DNA from: Nosema muscidifuracis
Lineage: Eukaryota; Microsporidia; Nosematidae
Direction of reading: 5' to 3'
Length of the DNA: 64,000 nt
Assembly (NCBI GenBank): GCA_028335825.1
Contig: JAIOKI010000027.1
Coordinates: 248,001-312,000 of the forward strand
The first letter of the stretch is position 1. Every line of letters starts with the position of its first letter. This document shows positions 12,160 through 25,099 of this stretch, one piece after another. Position numbers and translations under genes: made by a program. The notes beneath the pieces are model-generated. The model did not search any database, was not told where the DNA came from, and saw nothing but the letters and a program-made list of their open reading frames with translations.

Positions 12160-15100
12160 TATAATAAAAATATATGTAAAAACAGACATATTAAACAAGT
12201 AAAATTATTTATTTGGGTATATTTTTCTATTCATCATACAAAAAATTTTACTTTCAAAGCAGTAGGTTCTGTATTCTCACTTTCTTCTTCTTCAATGTCT
12301 ATGAAATCAATACTTACCTTACACTGTTTATCTATCATCAGTGTTTTCAAGGTCATCTTTAGGATTCTTTTTAGAATACACGTCTCTTTTATGCTTTTTG
12401 ATTTGAACTCTGCTTTATATTATCGATGGTGATTTGTCACCACATAAGGAATTATTTTTAGTTTAAATTTATACAGCGATACCAAATGATTTGCTAACAG
12501 ATCATAATTATGTTTTTCTTTGTTTCTACTATTCTTAGATTATTGAACCTCACTATCCCAACTTCCACGATAATAACTCATTTCCCGATTTTATCAATAA
12601 TAAATATGTCAGGTTGTATTTAACTTTAATCGCGTTTTAGATTCATGATTATATTCATATCTCTATATTTTTTGTTAATATACACATCTAGACAGAGTTA
12701 TTCCGTATCTTTCTGTTATTCATTAATCCATAGTTTCTGCATATTTGAGATGTATACACCTAAGTGTCTCATTGAATCGTTTCATGTAGTCATGTGTCAA
12801 CATTCTATCACACTGGGTTTTCATATAGTTAACTGTTTTATGTATTTCATTACAGTGTGGGCATATGGGTTTTTGTTGAGAAACGAATTTCTATCTTGTA
12901 GTGCACATGACGAACTCTATTCTCTTTATGATATCTTTTGTAAACCAGATTACCGAGTCTTTTACATTTACTACTGGATATTATTTATATCTGCATAGTT
13001 TTGTGTAGTTGAGTTTTTTCTAATCTTATTATATAGGGGTTTTTTATGGACGTAAATCCTATTCTAGCCAAATGTGTATTGCTTTTCTGGAGCTTATAAT
13101 TTTTGCTATTTTCTAAAGCATTAAAAACTGGAGCAAAATCCTCTCACTCTTGTGCTCTATATTTATCAGGCTTCTTCCTAATTTTATTCTGGGCAAGTAA
13201 AATCTTTATTTCAAGTCAGTCTGTTGATGTTTGTGGTTTTTAATAAGAATATTCCGGATTGCATCGCCGAGTTCTTTAAGTTCATTAGGTTTTGCCTCTA
13301 TAATTACAATATAATTGTTAATCGACGAAATTGAATGACCATTGATTGATTTAAACAGGTTTTCAGCATTCAACTTTGTTCAACGCATTTTTCACATCTT
13401 AGTTTCACTGCCTCCTATATATTTTTCTTTATCTTCAATAGATCTCAAATATTAATAACTTTCATGGCTTCCTAGAAATCTAGGATTATCTGTACACGCC
13501 TCAGCGTTAGTCGCTGATTTTTCTACATTAATTTCCAGTCCTACTATCTTAAAAACATTTTGGTCAAGTTTATCATTATCCTCTACCAAAATCTTAAGAT
13601 CATCTATAAACAAGAAGCTTTTGCAAGAGAAAGCACATCCTCAGAATCAATTTCATTTTTTGGATATATATCATTTAACATTTTTCTTAATAAATTCATA
13701 ATACAAGTAACATCAGAAAGAGCTATTCCTTATATAATTCCTCTTTTAACTCTTTTATTTAACATTAATTCATTACCAATTGTAATTTCTGATCTTCAGT
13801 TTTTACCCTTTATTAAGTATTCGTGACTTACAGAGTCATACGCCTTTTTTACATCTATTTATATAATCTTTAACTTGTATTCATATCTCTTGTTGAGTGT
13901 TATATTTGTGAGTGTTTGTACTTTTCTGGATGTACCTATCTGATTTTCGCAGAGAAGATATTTTGTCTCAAATATTCTGTAATACATATACTGAAAATTT
14001 TGTTATTAGTTTATATAGATTAGATATATATGATAATGATCTAAAGTTCTTTCCGCTCAAAGGTTAATTTTGGTATTAGATATGTCGCCCCTTTATAGAA
14101 CAACTCTTCTTCGAGATTACTTTTTAGAAAAAGCAGTCTAACTATCTTGTATCCATCTTTATGTAGAGATGACATGTATTTTATAAAAAAAAGTTATATA
14201 TTTTATCTAGTCACGCGACCTTTAAGTTCGGAGGAGACTTACTATTTCCTTAAATTCTTCTTGCATATTTAAGTTACATTGTGGCATATATTCTTCACAA
14301 TTTACTATATCTTTTTTTGAGCTTCCCAAATTGTAAACCATAACTCTTTCATTTCTTAAGCTTTATATTATGTGCTGTATTATTATCCTGATTATCTTGT
14401 ATAACTCAAAGTCGGCATTTTCTTTTTAAATTATTTATCTCTGGCATAATCGTGCAACTTTTTATTGTAAAATAATATAATATCATCTAGAAAAAGAAGT
14501 CATAGCCGTGAAGTTTTTCTGTTTTGCAAGATTAATTTCTTTGACCGCATATGCCTTCTCATCTCCCTTATCTGCTGTGATGTAATACTCTCTCTGTCGT
14601 CTATAAATTTACAGAGCATTTCGTGCGTACCTTTTCAAATTCAGCTATTTTCTTAAGTATACTTTTTTCTTGATGAGTGAGCTGTTTAGAGTATTTTAAC
14701 CAAATCTACCATATTATTTATGGTATGTTTGTATAAAAATTATCGATTATTAAATTAATAGAGCATAAGTTTTTTATATTAGCTTTACTGAATATATTTT
14801 CCGTGTTCATTCTGTCTCGTAAACTTTTTTCTATCTTAATCTTAGGCCATGTTTTCTTAAACTATTTGTCTATCGTCTTTTGCCTACCTATCTCTTTTAC
14901 TGAGGTCTCATTGTCTATGTTTGTAAGAGTTTTACTCTCTTAATATTCCTCTACTATAGTTAAATTCTCTGCTATGTTGACGAGGATCTTTTGTGCTCTT
15001 CTCTTTATCATAGCATCATAAATAGTTACCTTAAACTTTTTACACTATAACATCCTTACTTTATTCCAGTCTTCCCTCGGCATCTACTTGCATATATACA

Positions 15101-15270
15101 AAACTGCTTAGTAGGCCTGTACTTCTTCCGGAATTGCCATTAAAGAGGATAAGTTGATGAAAATTTAGGGTTTAAATATTCTTTATTACTAGTTTTCTTG
15201 TATAATCCATGTTATAATTTATCAGTCAAGCTGTTGTTGTTTTACAATTTTTTATTCAGCTACTTTTTGT
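12160..15270 (-). mobile_element. RLE-type LINE (R4/Dong-like), near full-length but broken
   Basis: This is the most complete RLE-LINE copy. On the minus strand it runs from a 5' leader near 15,270 through an N-terminal region near 14,880-15,060 shared with the 8.6-kb and 32.5-kb fragments. The reverse transcriptase has a FIDDLKIL active-site box near 13,590-13,610 and a GLEINVEKSAT block near 13,520-13,550. A CPHC zinc motif with a paired His and Cys follows near 12,790-12,870, and the endonuclease domain near 12,430-12,620 contains a YDLLANHL block. This order (one ORF, RT, then CCHC plus restriction-like endonuclease) is that of R4/Dong-type LINEs. Numerous stops and frame changes show it is dead. 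The 3' end lies just after the gene at 11,294-12,136. Confidence 0.8.
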
Positions 15271-15274
15271 TTTT

Positions 15275-17890
15275 TCACCCATCTATTTATTTTTATTATT
15301 ATCATATAATGTTAATTCAATATAATTATTTTGTCGTATAAACTTTCATCTATATAAACTAATATGATTTTGGATAGAAAATAAACAGAAATTTACGGCT
15401 CTGTTTTGCCAACACACGTAATCATACATTCTTATATTGTGAGAATAAGGTTATTTTAAGTCACGTAGTATTATTTTATTAGCGGATACTTTTATAATAC
15501 ATTCTAAAATTTTAACAAAATTTATGATTCTCAAAAATAGTCCCAAGATTTATTTCAATTATTATATAATCTTACTTTCTCAATGCTTATTATCATAGAT
15601 ATTTTGATAATTCTCTGATAATTTGTTAGTTAAATTAAGAAACATCTCTTTAGATAAACATCCTAATGGTGGTAATATAAATCTAATTTCGTGGTCTAAA
15701 TATTTTTTTTAATTTGTTGTTCAATAGTTAAAGATATAAATATTTCAGCTAGTAATACTACTTAATAAGAGATTTACATTTTATTCTATTTACTAGATGC
15801 ATACACAAGTATTTATAAAAATATATTCACGTTAAATATCAAAAAATAGCGATTTCATTAAAATGTTTGAGAGCATTTTAAGTACAATTAACATCTGTAT
15901 TTTCTCTAGCTAAAAACATAGCTTTGTATAATACAAATTCTTATCGGATGATTGAATGATAATATTATTTTCTTTCAATTTGTTATTTTTTTCGCTTTAA
16001 ACTCAGAAAATAATTTTAAAAATATTTAATGCTAAAAATACACATTTTTATATATTTAATATTAGATATTTTTAATTTAAATCTACATAAGTAAAAGGCA
16101 AATTTTTATATAGATTAGATTATGTTATATAAATAAACATCATTTCTTTGATGAATAAGTTTTCATTCTAACATTCAACAACTTAGCACTTGTAAATACA
16201 GCTTTTAATGTTTTTTGAAGTAGAACACAGCATCTGCATTAATCACAAATTATATATGGATATAGTTTTTAAGCTCTTGTTCTATAGTTCTTTAGAAATA
16301 CCCTAGAATAAAATTTGTAAATTTTCGACAAAATTTCTAGCGTTTTCATTGCTGTTATCATGTTGGCATTTATTAAGGTATTTCTTAAAATGCATCTTTA
16401 TCTTCTCCTTCAATATAAAAGTTGATGATATTATCTAAGATGATATTTTCTTATACTTAAATAAGATTTTTTTGATTTATTAAGTTTAACAGTAAATATA
16501 ATTGTACAGAAAAGACTTATAAAATTAACATGTGTTCCTAGCAAATTACTATTTAACAAAATAAATAAAATTTATAAGAAAATATATATTATTTTAATTT
16601 TTCATTTATTTAAATTAAAGATATTTCGATTTATCAATTAGGGTAAAAAAGAAAAAAACAGAGATGTAAATCAAAAATAAATAAAATGCCGACAGCATCT
16701 CACATCGACAAAGTAAAACAATATCAGAACAAAAGTTAACCTCTCATGGATGGGATAGATTCAAAAAAAAATTAATACTTCTCCTCAATCAGGGCTATTA
16801 TTTTTCGGGTACTGGTTACCTACGAAGAATGACTAATAAAAACGTATCTGTTAATTTTTCACGAAATATGCTGAATATTATAATTTATTACCTTTTGGTT
16901 GAGATAGATAATATTTTTATCTTCCTTTCAAAATATATAAATAATTTTTATTTTCACTCTTAAAATGAATTTAAATAAATTAGAAGTTGAGATGAAAAGA
17001 ATAACGGATCTGAATTTATAGCAACTTTTTTGAAGATTCAAAAATGCTATAAATGAGGCGTTTATTGAATGAGAAAAAGATGTTTCAATACTAATTGCTT
17101 TATGCATCGATTTAGCCCGAGAATCAAAAATTATAGCTTTTTTATGAATTTAAACTTTATATTCTTTAATGTTTAAAGTTGTACTTAAATTGTCGCTAAA
17201 TACACTATAGACAGCGATATATCAAGAAACGAATATGAATTCTCGTACTTTTAATAAAATTATAAATAAATTTATGAAAATGTTAAAAGAACTATACTAG
17301 TTCCGAGATATGAGCGGTTCTAGAACTTTGATTGAGACAGACAAAACTTCTTATAATCAATTAAATTAAACCTCATATAGAAAGAGTTCTTGCGAAATAA
17401 GACTGATGCTCTTTGTATTGTTGAGGTATATGATAAATTATTCAAGCTTTTTCTTGAGTAATTACAAAAAAGGCAGACATTATAATTCCTACAATTGTAG
17501 CAAATTTAATAATAGGGTGTCACATTTATAAATGAAATGAGAACAAGTGTTATGATAGAATTTTAACATTAAGTTACATACATAAAAATGTTTTCCATAT
17601 GAAAGTTTGTAAATTTCGAATTTTGTGTTAACACGCAAGCAGTCGAATTATCAACAATAAAGTAAACTTAGAAATAAAACGAAGAAAAATAATTAAAATT
17701 GAAAAGAGACAAAGATTAAAATAGTTTTTTTGGAATTTCAATAATAGAATATCTAACAGATTTATTCTGATATTATATTTTAACATTTTATTGAAATAAT
17801 TTTAATTTTTCTTTGAATATTAGGTTAGCTTCTGAATTTTTATACATAATCTTGTCCATTGGGTAAAATTTTCCAATTTATTACTTTTTG
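15275..17890. other. Gene-free AT-rich stretch
   Basis: About 2.6 kb without a supportable gene or named element. A patch near 16,640-16,860 is somewhat less AT-rich and may be a remnant of something, but I could not place it. No RNA gene was seen. Confidence 0.55.
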
Positions 17891-17899
17891 AGCAAAATT

Positions 17900-18950
17900 A
17901 TACAACTGATCCTCTTAGACCATTACATTAGGCTTTTTAATTAAACACAACATTTTTACAACCTGCATGTACAAAATAAAATATACATAATCGTATAAGA
18001 ACTAAAAGGAATCTTATATGATTGAATATAATCAGAGCTACTTCTCCTTAAGCTAAAGAACATATTTGAATCCAGTCTGAAAAAAATTATAAAAAAGAGC
18101 GGCAATATTAAAACTTATATAATTTGCAAGAATACGGTATAGATGGATTGATACAGGTCATAAAGCACAATTAAATAACAAAATAACGCAAGAAGTTATT
18201 CGAGTGGCTAAAAAATAATAAAATTAAAGACTAAGCAAAATTGTGCTTTTTATAAAATAGAAATTTGCACGCACTGCAATAAAACTATAAAAACTGCAGT
18301 TCACTTGGAAAAAATGTGGGAAATGCCAGGAAACGACTATATGTGTAGTCACAATGAAAGTTAATACATATTCTCTTATATAAGAAATTTAAAAATTATT
18401 TGATGCAACAGATATTAGAAAACAAATGGGTTAAGATCAAGAGGGACCACCAATATTAAGATAAATGTAGGATTAAACATAATAAGTCTAATATGTTGCT
18501 ATTCACAAGAAAATGAATAAATTAATTGTAGTAAAAATATGTGTAACATCATTTGATGATTTAAATCAACTTAAATTAGAAAAAATTAAAAAAGTATGAT
18601 ATACTATTAAATAAGCTAATCTTGGCATACAAATGGTAAATAAAAATCATATATCTTATATAATCTCTTGAGACGATATAAAAACGAAATTAATTGCAAA
18701 AAACAAAAATCTCCTTTTATGTATATAATTGAATCAAGGCATATATTAAGTAAATACCTCTCAAGAAAATGCTTGATATCATATTATTTAAAAATCAAAG
18801 AGGTAACTGAGATAGAGATACAAAAGTAGAATTTTCCAAGAATATAGAAACTAAGATAATATTTTCTTGGATCAATTAAACAGTATAATAAAAAAGAGTG
18901 GAAATTAGCCTTCAATGAATCAAAAATTTGATCTTTTAGTCAACAATTTT
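17900..18950 (+). mobile_element. RLE-type LINE, C-terminal fragment
   Basis: The plus strand shows the end of the RLE-LINE protein. A CTHCNKTIKTAVHLE zinc region with a following SHNE block lies near 18,268-18,360. Near 18,640-18,710 a YIISWDDI block matches the YVLTWDGI block of the other copies. The RT is missing or unrecognisable, and stops interrupt the reading. It is a 5'-truncated, decayed copy. Confidence 0.65.
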
Positions 18951-19059
18951 TATTTAATACTAATTTATCTATATATATAAAAAATTTAACGTTCATTTTA
19001 AATCTAAAAATGTCTTATTCTAATAGTACCATATTTCATTTCAGAGACCAGAAAATGAA

Positions 19060-22000
19060 TGTGTAACATCAATATTTTCACTAAGCATCTTAGGTTGACT
19101 GATGTATTTTATCAGTTTTCTATTTTTATAGCGATATCATATACAAAACACCCTACGATATTTTTAATCTCTTCGCATTCAATATTCATCTTTAAGTCCT
19201 TAGTTTTTCTAATTATAAAAGTATTATCGTCTTTAAAATTTTCTGAATATTATAGTTTATGTTTTAATATTCGTCTTTATTTTCATACAAGAAAACTCCA
19301 TTTGATAAGGTTTATTCAATAATCTACTATATTATTATATGCTTCTTAAATCCTTCTTATAACATTTCTAGTAAGTCTATCAGTACTTCTTCTATTTTTC
19401 TATTGACTCTTTCAATCCCACCATTGATTTACTAATTATATTGAATGTGAATGTTCTTTTATTCTATTGTTTGCATTATCTACTTATAAAACATATAAAA
19501 CTCTTTGTTATTATCACTTATTTATTTTTTTGAATTTTTTATAAATTTTAATATTTTGAACTTAAAATTCCTTAAAATGCTTTTACTAGAATATTAAATA
19601 CCAAATATAACCAATTTTTTATCTCTATTGTATCATTGCTAAACTTTCCAGGTGAAGAAGTATAACTGCCATTCGATAATTTCTTTATGTATATTCAGAG
19701 TTTCTGCTAAAGTTCGCTTCCAGGCCAATATTTAGAGAACCTGTCTAAATTTAAATCCTTATTTAAATCAGTTATTGATAAAGTCAAGTAAAATTTAATT
19801 ATGACTTTAAATCTTAGAATTTTTCATTATTTTAATTAGTCAAAAATGAGTTAATTTCTTTGAAGTAATTTAAACAACTAAAAAAGCATTTATGATAATA
19901 ATTCAACAAAATGATTATTGTAATTTATTATACTTAAAAATATTTGAAATTGGTTTTTAGTTTTAAAGTTAATAGAAGTGATTCATTGCATTACATTTTA
20001 GATTGGATTTACTGCATTCGAATAAATCTCATTGATAGGTTTAGGGCATTTAATAAAACAGAAAATTATGATATTATAACAGTATACCATCTCACAATTA
20101 AAAATTAATACCCGTGATTTTTTTAAGTTGGCTCATGTATTCCTAATATACATCTAGGCTAATATTTAAATTTATGTGCGACATCTTAAATCAAAATTTT
20201 ATCATTTAATTGTAATTTTTATAATTACTATAATTGAGAAATTTGTTATTCTTTAAACACATTTTTCGAAATTTCTTTTTTTTACTTCATTTAAAATTTC
20301 CATGTTAAATATTATTTGTATTATTTCAGAGTAGGAATGAAATGTCACATTAACTACTTTAAATACTCTTTATACACATAATTTAAACCTGATTTTATTA
20401 TCTTATTTTCTCAAGCCTTCTCCTAATTTTTCATTTAAACAACAATGATGACTAGACATTATATGATTAAAATTGATTTTCATTCAGCCTTTAATAATAT
20501 CGGTAATATTCTATTAATCTTTGTCTAATACGAATCTTTTCATAGTTAAGTACATTTTTAATTGCTCTAATATCGAATACTTTCGCAAATTCAAATATTT
20601 AAAAACAATCGATTTATTAGCATATTTACCACTCAATAGTTCAGTTATATTAAGGATTCTTTCTCTTCTGGTTCAAACGCTTCTAAATGTATAAATATAT
20701 TTAGACATGTAAAAAATTACTGTTTACATCTAACCATATGTTTAATATTTCTTTAATCTGTTTCGTTGTTATTCCGTTTATCCTTCTTAAAATCTTTAAG
20801 TTAGTTTTTTCTACTCTGTAAACAATCTTCCTGCACCTTAAAAATTGTATTTATTAAATACTCTTTTTTACTTGATTCATTTAAACTTTTAAAAAGAGCA
20901 TTCTATGTTTTAATTTTTTTGGTTTCTTATATTTAGCCCCAAAATCATGCATCCGGATTCGTTTTTTCATCTTAAAATTCTGCTAAAATATATATTACCG
21001 TTTGTATTTATAGCTTCGTGAAACTTATGATCTCTGTGCGAATCAATTTTTAGTCACATTTAAAATATTATAACCGCTTAATGACCATAAAACTTCAAGA
21101 ATTTTTTTTCTTCGCTATACTAAAATTCTGCATTCCTCAATTTTCGTTGTTCAAAAGCAATTGTTTTTTTAATTGTATGGATTAGCACAAAAAAATCTTC
21201 GAGTTATTAAATTCATCTGTAGTAAAAACATCATGTTGTTTAATATTCTGCTGATGCAAACATTTTGTACTAACTAATTTTTTATTATTTTTCTAACGCA
21301 TCTTTCTGTTCTTAACTCAAATTGAATTTTTTTTCTTTATCAAAAATAACGACTCTGAGTCAACTTAATGTAGTCCTCTATAAATTTTCTATAATTTCCG
21401 AACGAGATATATATTTTTTTGTCTGGAAAATTATCTGATACTTTCTGTTTTATTAATTAAAAGTTAGTTTTATTTTCCTATAACCTAAGTTGCAAAATTT
21501 CATTTTCGATTTCATCTCATTTGTAGTAAATCCTACTTTATTGATTTCAAACAGAAACTTTCAACGTTTAATATGTTCTTCTTTAGTTTTTGAGTATATT
21601 AGAATATTATCAACATATGCAAAACATATCATTTTAATTTTTGAATCTAGATTATTATTTACTATTTTTAAACAAAAAAGTAAGTTTTAACTAATTAGCA
21701 ATTTTGTTCATTCATAAGTTTTATTATTTATTCTAAATGCTGTTTTCATCATATCTAATTCAGATATTTTTGCCTATAAAAGGTATACTATAAATGAAAT
21801 TTGGTTAAGTATCATTAAAATAGTTGTAAATCTCAAAGAAATATATGGTTTGATTACTGGTCTAACATTATTCAACCAATTAAATTTTTCATTTTTGCAT
21901 ATATTCTTTTTTAACAATCTCTATACTTTAACTTCAACTTTTACTTGAAAACTTATGGCATAATATATGTATTGTCAACTACCTTTTTGTTCTATAATGT

Positions 22001-22150
22001 TTTAATTTCACATTCAAATTCTTTAATTATAAAAACTCATTCTTAACCCAATAGCTCTAAAATTTTTTAAAGTTTTTACTTGTTTTGCTATAGATTTCTT
22101 TCAGGTAAAATATAAAAAACTTCTAACAAAAAATATCTCCAAATAATTTT
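19060..22150 (-). mobile_element. Ty3/gypsy-type LTR retroelement fossil, old
   Basis: Read on the minus strand, the reverse transcriptase region lies near 21,500-21,880, with an AYVDNILIYSKTKEEH-like active-site stretch near 21,580-21,640. An integrase-like region with an NGGIERVNRKIEE-like block lies near 19,390-19,440. It is broken many times. The right end is abutted by a young LINE copy near 22,160. No terminal repeats were recognised. Confidence 0.6.
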
Positions 22151-22159
22151 CATAGCGAG

Positions 22160-23838
22160 TAAAAACTTCTACATCCAATATTATGTGACACACACTAGCA
22201 TACCATGAAGGCCTTGCTTGTAGGAAGATTGAGAACCCCTTAGGATTAGTTAAAATCCTTCAGTCATAAAGACTGAGACCTGAGTTCAGCAGGATTTTGG
22301 GTTATCGCCTGGTTCAATACACCAATTAAGAACACAACTCAGTTCAGCGGAATGCTACGGCAAAATATGCAGCTTTAAGCCAAACCCCTCCCAGGTCAGA
22401 ATTTAATTCTTTTGTTGCTAATAAATTAGCTACTTTTGTATCAGATTTACTCTGATGAGACATGAAGTCTACACTTTTGTTGTACAATGATATATCTTTG
22501 TACTATCATTTTATCAAGAAATTCTACTCTTGCAAGTAGAGCTTTTCTTCCTGTTGGTGAAGTTTTAATGTCATTGATATTACCAATGATCATCTTAACT
22601 CGTTCTATTTTTGTTAGAGTTAAAGAATTTAACTCTGTAATTTTGTTCTCATAAAGAGATCTTGTCTCAGATAAGGATGGACAATCTAACAGGAAATGTT
22701 CAAGATTTTCCTGTTCTCCCTCACATAGAAAGCAATGTTCTCTATAATACTGAGGGATTCTACGAGCATTAGCTAACGCAGAAGACCATCTAATTAAATT
22801 ACACCTTACTTTGGTGTAATTCCTTATCTGTCTTTTACTAATTTTTGTTAGTATGTACTTGAGTTGAGACTCAAATATATCATACTGTGCTGCTAGTGAG
22901 GATGCTATGGTAGTATTATAGGATCTCCTACCTTTCAATACCTCTATTATTCTTTTTTTGGCTACTTTGTAGTCAATACTTTCATAGTCGTGTCCGACAT
23001 ATCTTTTACACCACCGTCGAGTTCTTGAACTCCATGTAGTCTTTTTAGCTCTTGGAACTTGTTCTACAAATTCCGAGATTATAGTTTTGTTGTGTTTCCA
23101 CTTCCTTAATGCTCTAAAGCGATTTAAAGCTGCTTGTATTTGAATCCTGTTAATACAGAACTCATCCATTATCCTATCTAATGAAACTATTTTTGTCCAG
23201 AATATCATCCGAACAGCTTTTCTGAGAATCCTACTGATTCTCCCTGATCTTGTGCTAGACATTCCCCATAACTCACTACCGTACATGAGTGCAGGTACTA
23301 GTACATTCTTTATTAGTATTCCCTTAAACGGAATACATATACTCTTGTTAAGAAGCTTTGGTTTCAATGCTTCTAATGCTTTTTTGCCTCTAAAGGCTCC
23401 ATCTTTTACAAGATGATCTTCGAGGGTGCTTCTTTTAATCAAAACACCCAAATACCTGTATTCTGTGACTTCACAGATTCTTCCGAAGTCAATATCTATA
23501 GAGATATCTTCTGACTCATAGCTTGTATTGGTATTCCACACGAGAATACCACTTTTGTTACAGTTAACTCTCATTTTATTGTCAACTGCCCATTTACTGA
23601 TTTGTTGAATTTTTAGTTCCAAATCATTTTTTGAATCACCGAAGACAACTATGTCATCTGCAAACATCAGTCCTGGTATTGCTATTGTTGATCGAGGTAC
23701 AATCACTTTTGTCATGTCATCAAAAATGTCATTAATAAACAAATTAAACAACATTGGAGAACAAGGGCATCCTTGTCTCACACCTTTTCTGTAGCTATAG
23801 CCACTGCTTGTATCACCAGCGATTTTAACTCGCATGGT
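22160..23838 (-). mobile_element. APE-type LINE, young 5'-truncated copy
   Basis: This minus-strand copy matches the 3' 1.7 kb of the full element at 43.6-49.6 kb, with only scattered substitutions. It contains the RT C-terminal half of ORF2, the natural stop, and the whole structured 3' UTR (about 22,180-22,446). It ends in the same TGGATGTAGAAGTTTTTACT tail sequence, after which unrelated DNA begins near 22,160. The 5' end is truncated inside the RT. It lacks the AATAAAT plus T-rich extension found after the other copies. Confidence 0.85.
22447..23835 (-). pseudogene. Truncated LINE ORF2 (RT palm to C-terminal zinc motif)
   Basis: A 462-residue open frame equal to roughly the last third of the 1,236-residue ORF2 at 45,502-49,212, ending at the same stop. 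It keeps the GVRQGCPCSPMLF and MFADDIVVF boxes, the thumb region and the C-terminal CX2CX8HX4C motif. The endonuclease and the RT fingers are absent, so it cannot work alone. Most of the length is nearly identical to the full copy. The first few codons, and the sequence just upstream of them, are clearly more diverged (MRVKIAG against MRIRIGG), suggesting a chimeric 5' junction. Confidence 0.85.
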
Positions 23839-23839
23839 A

Positions 23840-24475
23840 GTGTAATAAATACCTTTAATAATTCAAAATACTCAAACATTATTAAAGCAACGAACATCAG
23901 CTCCTGCGTAAGTTAGAACCATGGCTTTCAGGAACCCCATGTGTATATTTATCAAAATATATAGCTTTGATTATTGAGGAAGATAATATTATAACAATAT
24001 TTTATATAGACTTTTCTTTAGCACAAATATCAGGTTGCTAATTTTATCTGTTTAAATGTTAAATTTGAAAATTAAAAACAGAGACATAAAAATATATTAG
24101 ATTGCTTCTATGTTTTCATTTAATTATAAAATTACATATTCCAAAGCAGGCTAAACTTAGGATTCAGTGTTATTTTGAATACAATATTTAACCAACAATA
24201 ATCTATTTATGCTAATTTCCGTACTCTTCTCATCTCTCACTAGAGTGAATCTATCTATGGAAAATGGCGTGAGGAAAAATCAAGAAAATAAACAACTGTA
24301 ACTGTACTGGTGCATTCTTGTAGACTTAAGCACATATATAGAGTAATATTCTGACCAAAATAGATATCATATGATATACTTGAAACATATAATGAATTAA
24401 AGATGAATAGAAATCTTAAAAATTATACTTTTATAATTTGTTCTAGTCTATCGTATTTGAAAATAATTTATTTAT
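23840..24475. other. Gene-free AT-rich stretch
   Basis: About 640 bases between the young LINE copy and the next RLE-LINE fragment. No gene, RNA or repeat was recognised. Confidence 0.5.
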
Positions 24476-24479
24476 GAAG

Positions 24480-25080
24480 CCAAAAATGTTTATGCTTTGA
24501 TACAGCTAAGGCCCGGCTCTTCTCTTGCATTTTTATTTCTAGAATATTTTCCTCAAATGGACTGCTGCCATTATTAAGGTCTCAATGTCTTATGTAGTCA
24601 AGTGAAATACTCTCTAAGGTCTTTTAAAAGACTATACGCTGAATGTAAGCTTTAATCTGGACAGATATCTCCAGTCTTCTTTTGTGAATATCATGAAAAA
24701 TTTATACTACGCCATCTCATGTTAATACATACGGCACAATAACCGTTTTATACCCGTAAATTTGTGTTAATTCATTTGCACGAAGATCATACTTTCTCAA
24801 TTTTTCGGTTTAGACTTACTGTAAATTTTCACTGGTTGTAGTAATACCCACATCTACTATTAATATCTGTCCTAATTGCTGTGTCGACCCTAATCTCTAT
24901 GTCTTTATTAGTATCGTATATATATCTTATATTTACGTATTTCATTATTTATTTCCGGGCATTTCAAATTGTACATTTTTTACTTTTTTATATCTCTTCT
25001 TTTACTCATATTCTCTTACGTCATGTGTATACTACTATGACTCATACTATTGTATATGTTTTATACATTTTGTAATATTC
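24480..25080 (-). mobile_element. RLE-type LINE, C-terminal fragment
   Basis: On the minus strand the endonuclease-domain end is clear: a VDVGI block near 24,850, a TEKLRKYDLRANEL block near 24,770-24,810, a VIVPYVLT block near 24,720-24,740, and a KTLESISLDYIRH-like tail near 24,580-24,620. Stops and small losses interrupt it. The region around 24,880-25,080 appears to be the decayed zinc motif; the hydrophobic plus-strand frame there is its antisense shadow. Confidence 0.7.
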
Positions 25081-25099
25081 TCTTACAAAGCACATCTAT

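Noticed and set aside
12157-13826. Plus-strand frames of 88-117 codons
   Set aside because: Antisense of the RLE-LINE copy at 12,160-15,270, whose minus-strand text is clearly the coding one.
24881-25075. Hydrophobic 64-codon frame that looks like a membrane protein
   Set aside because: It is antisense to a decayed RLE-LINE C-terminal region and is low in complexity.
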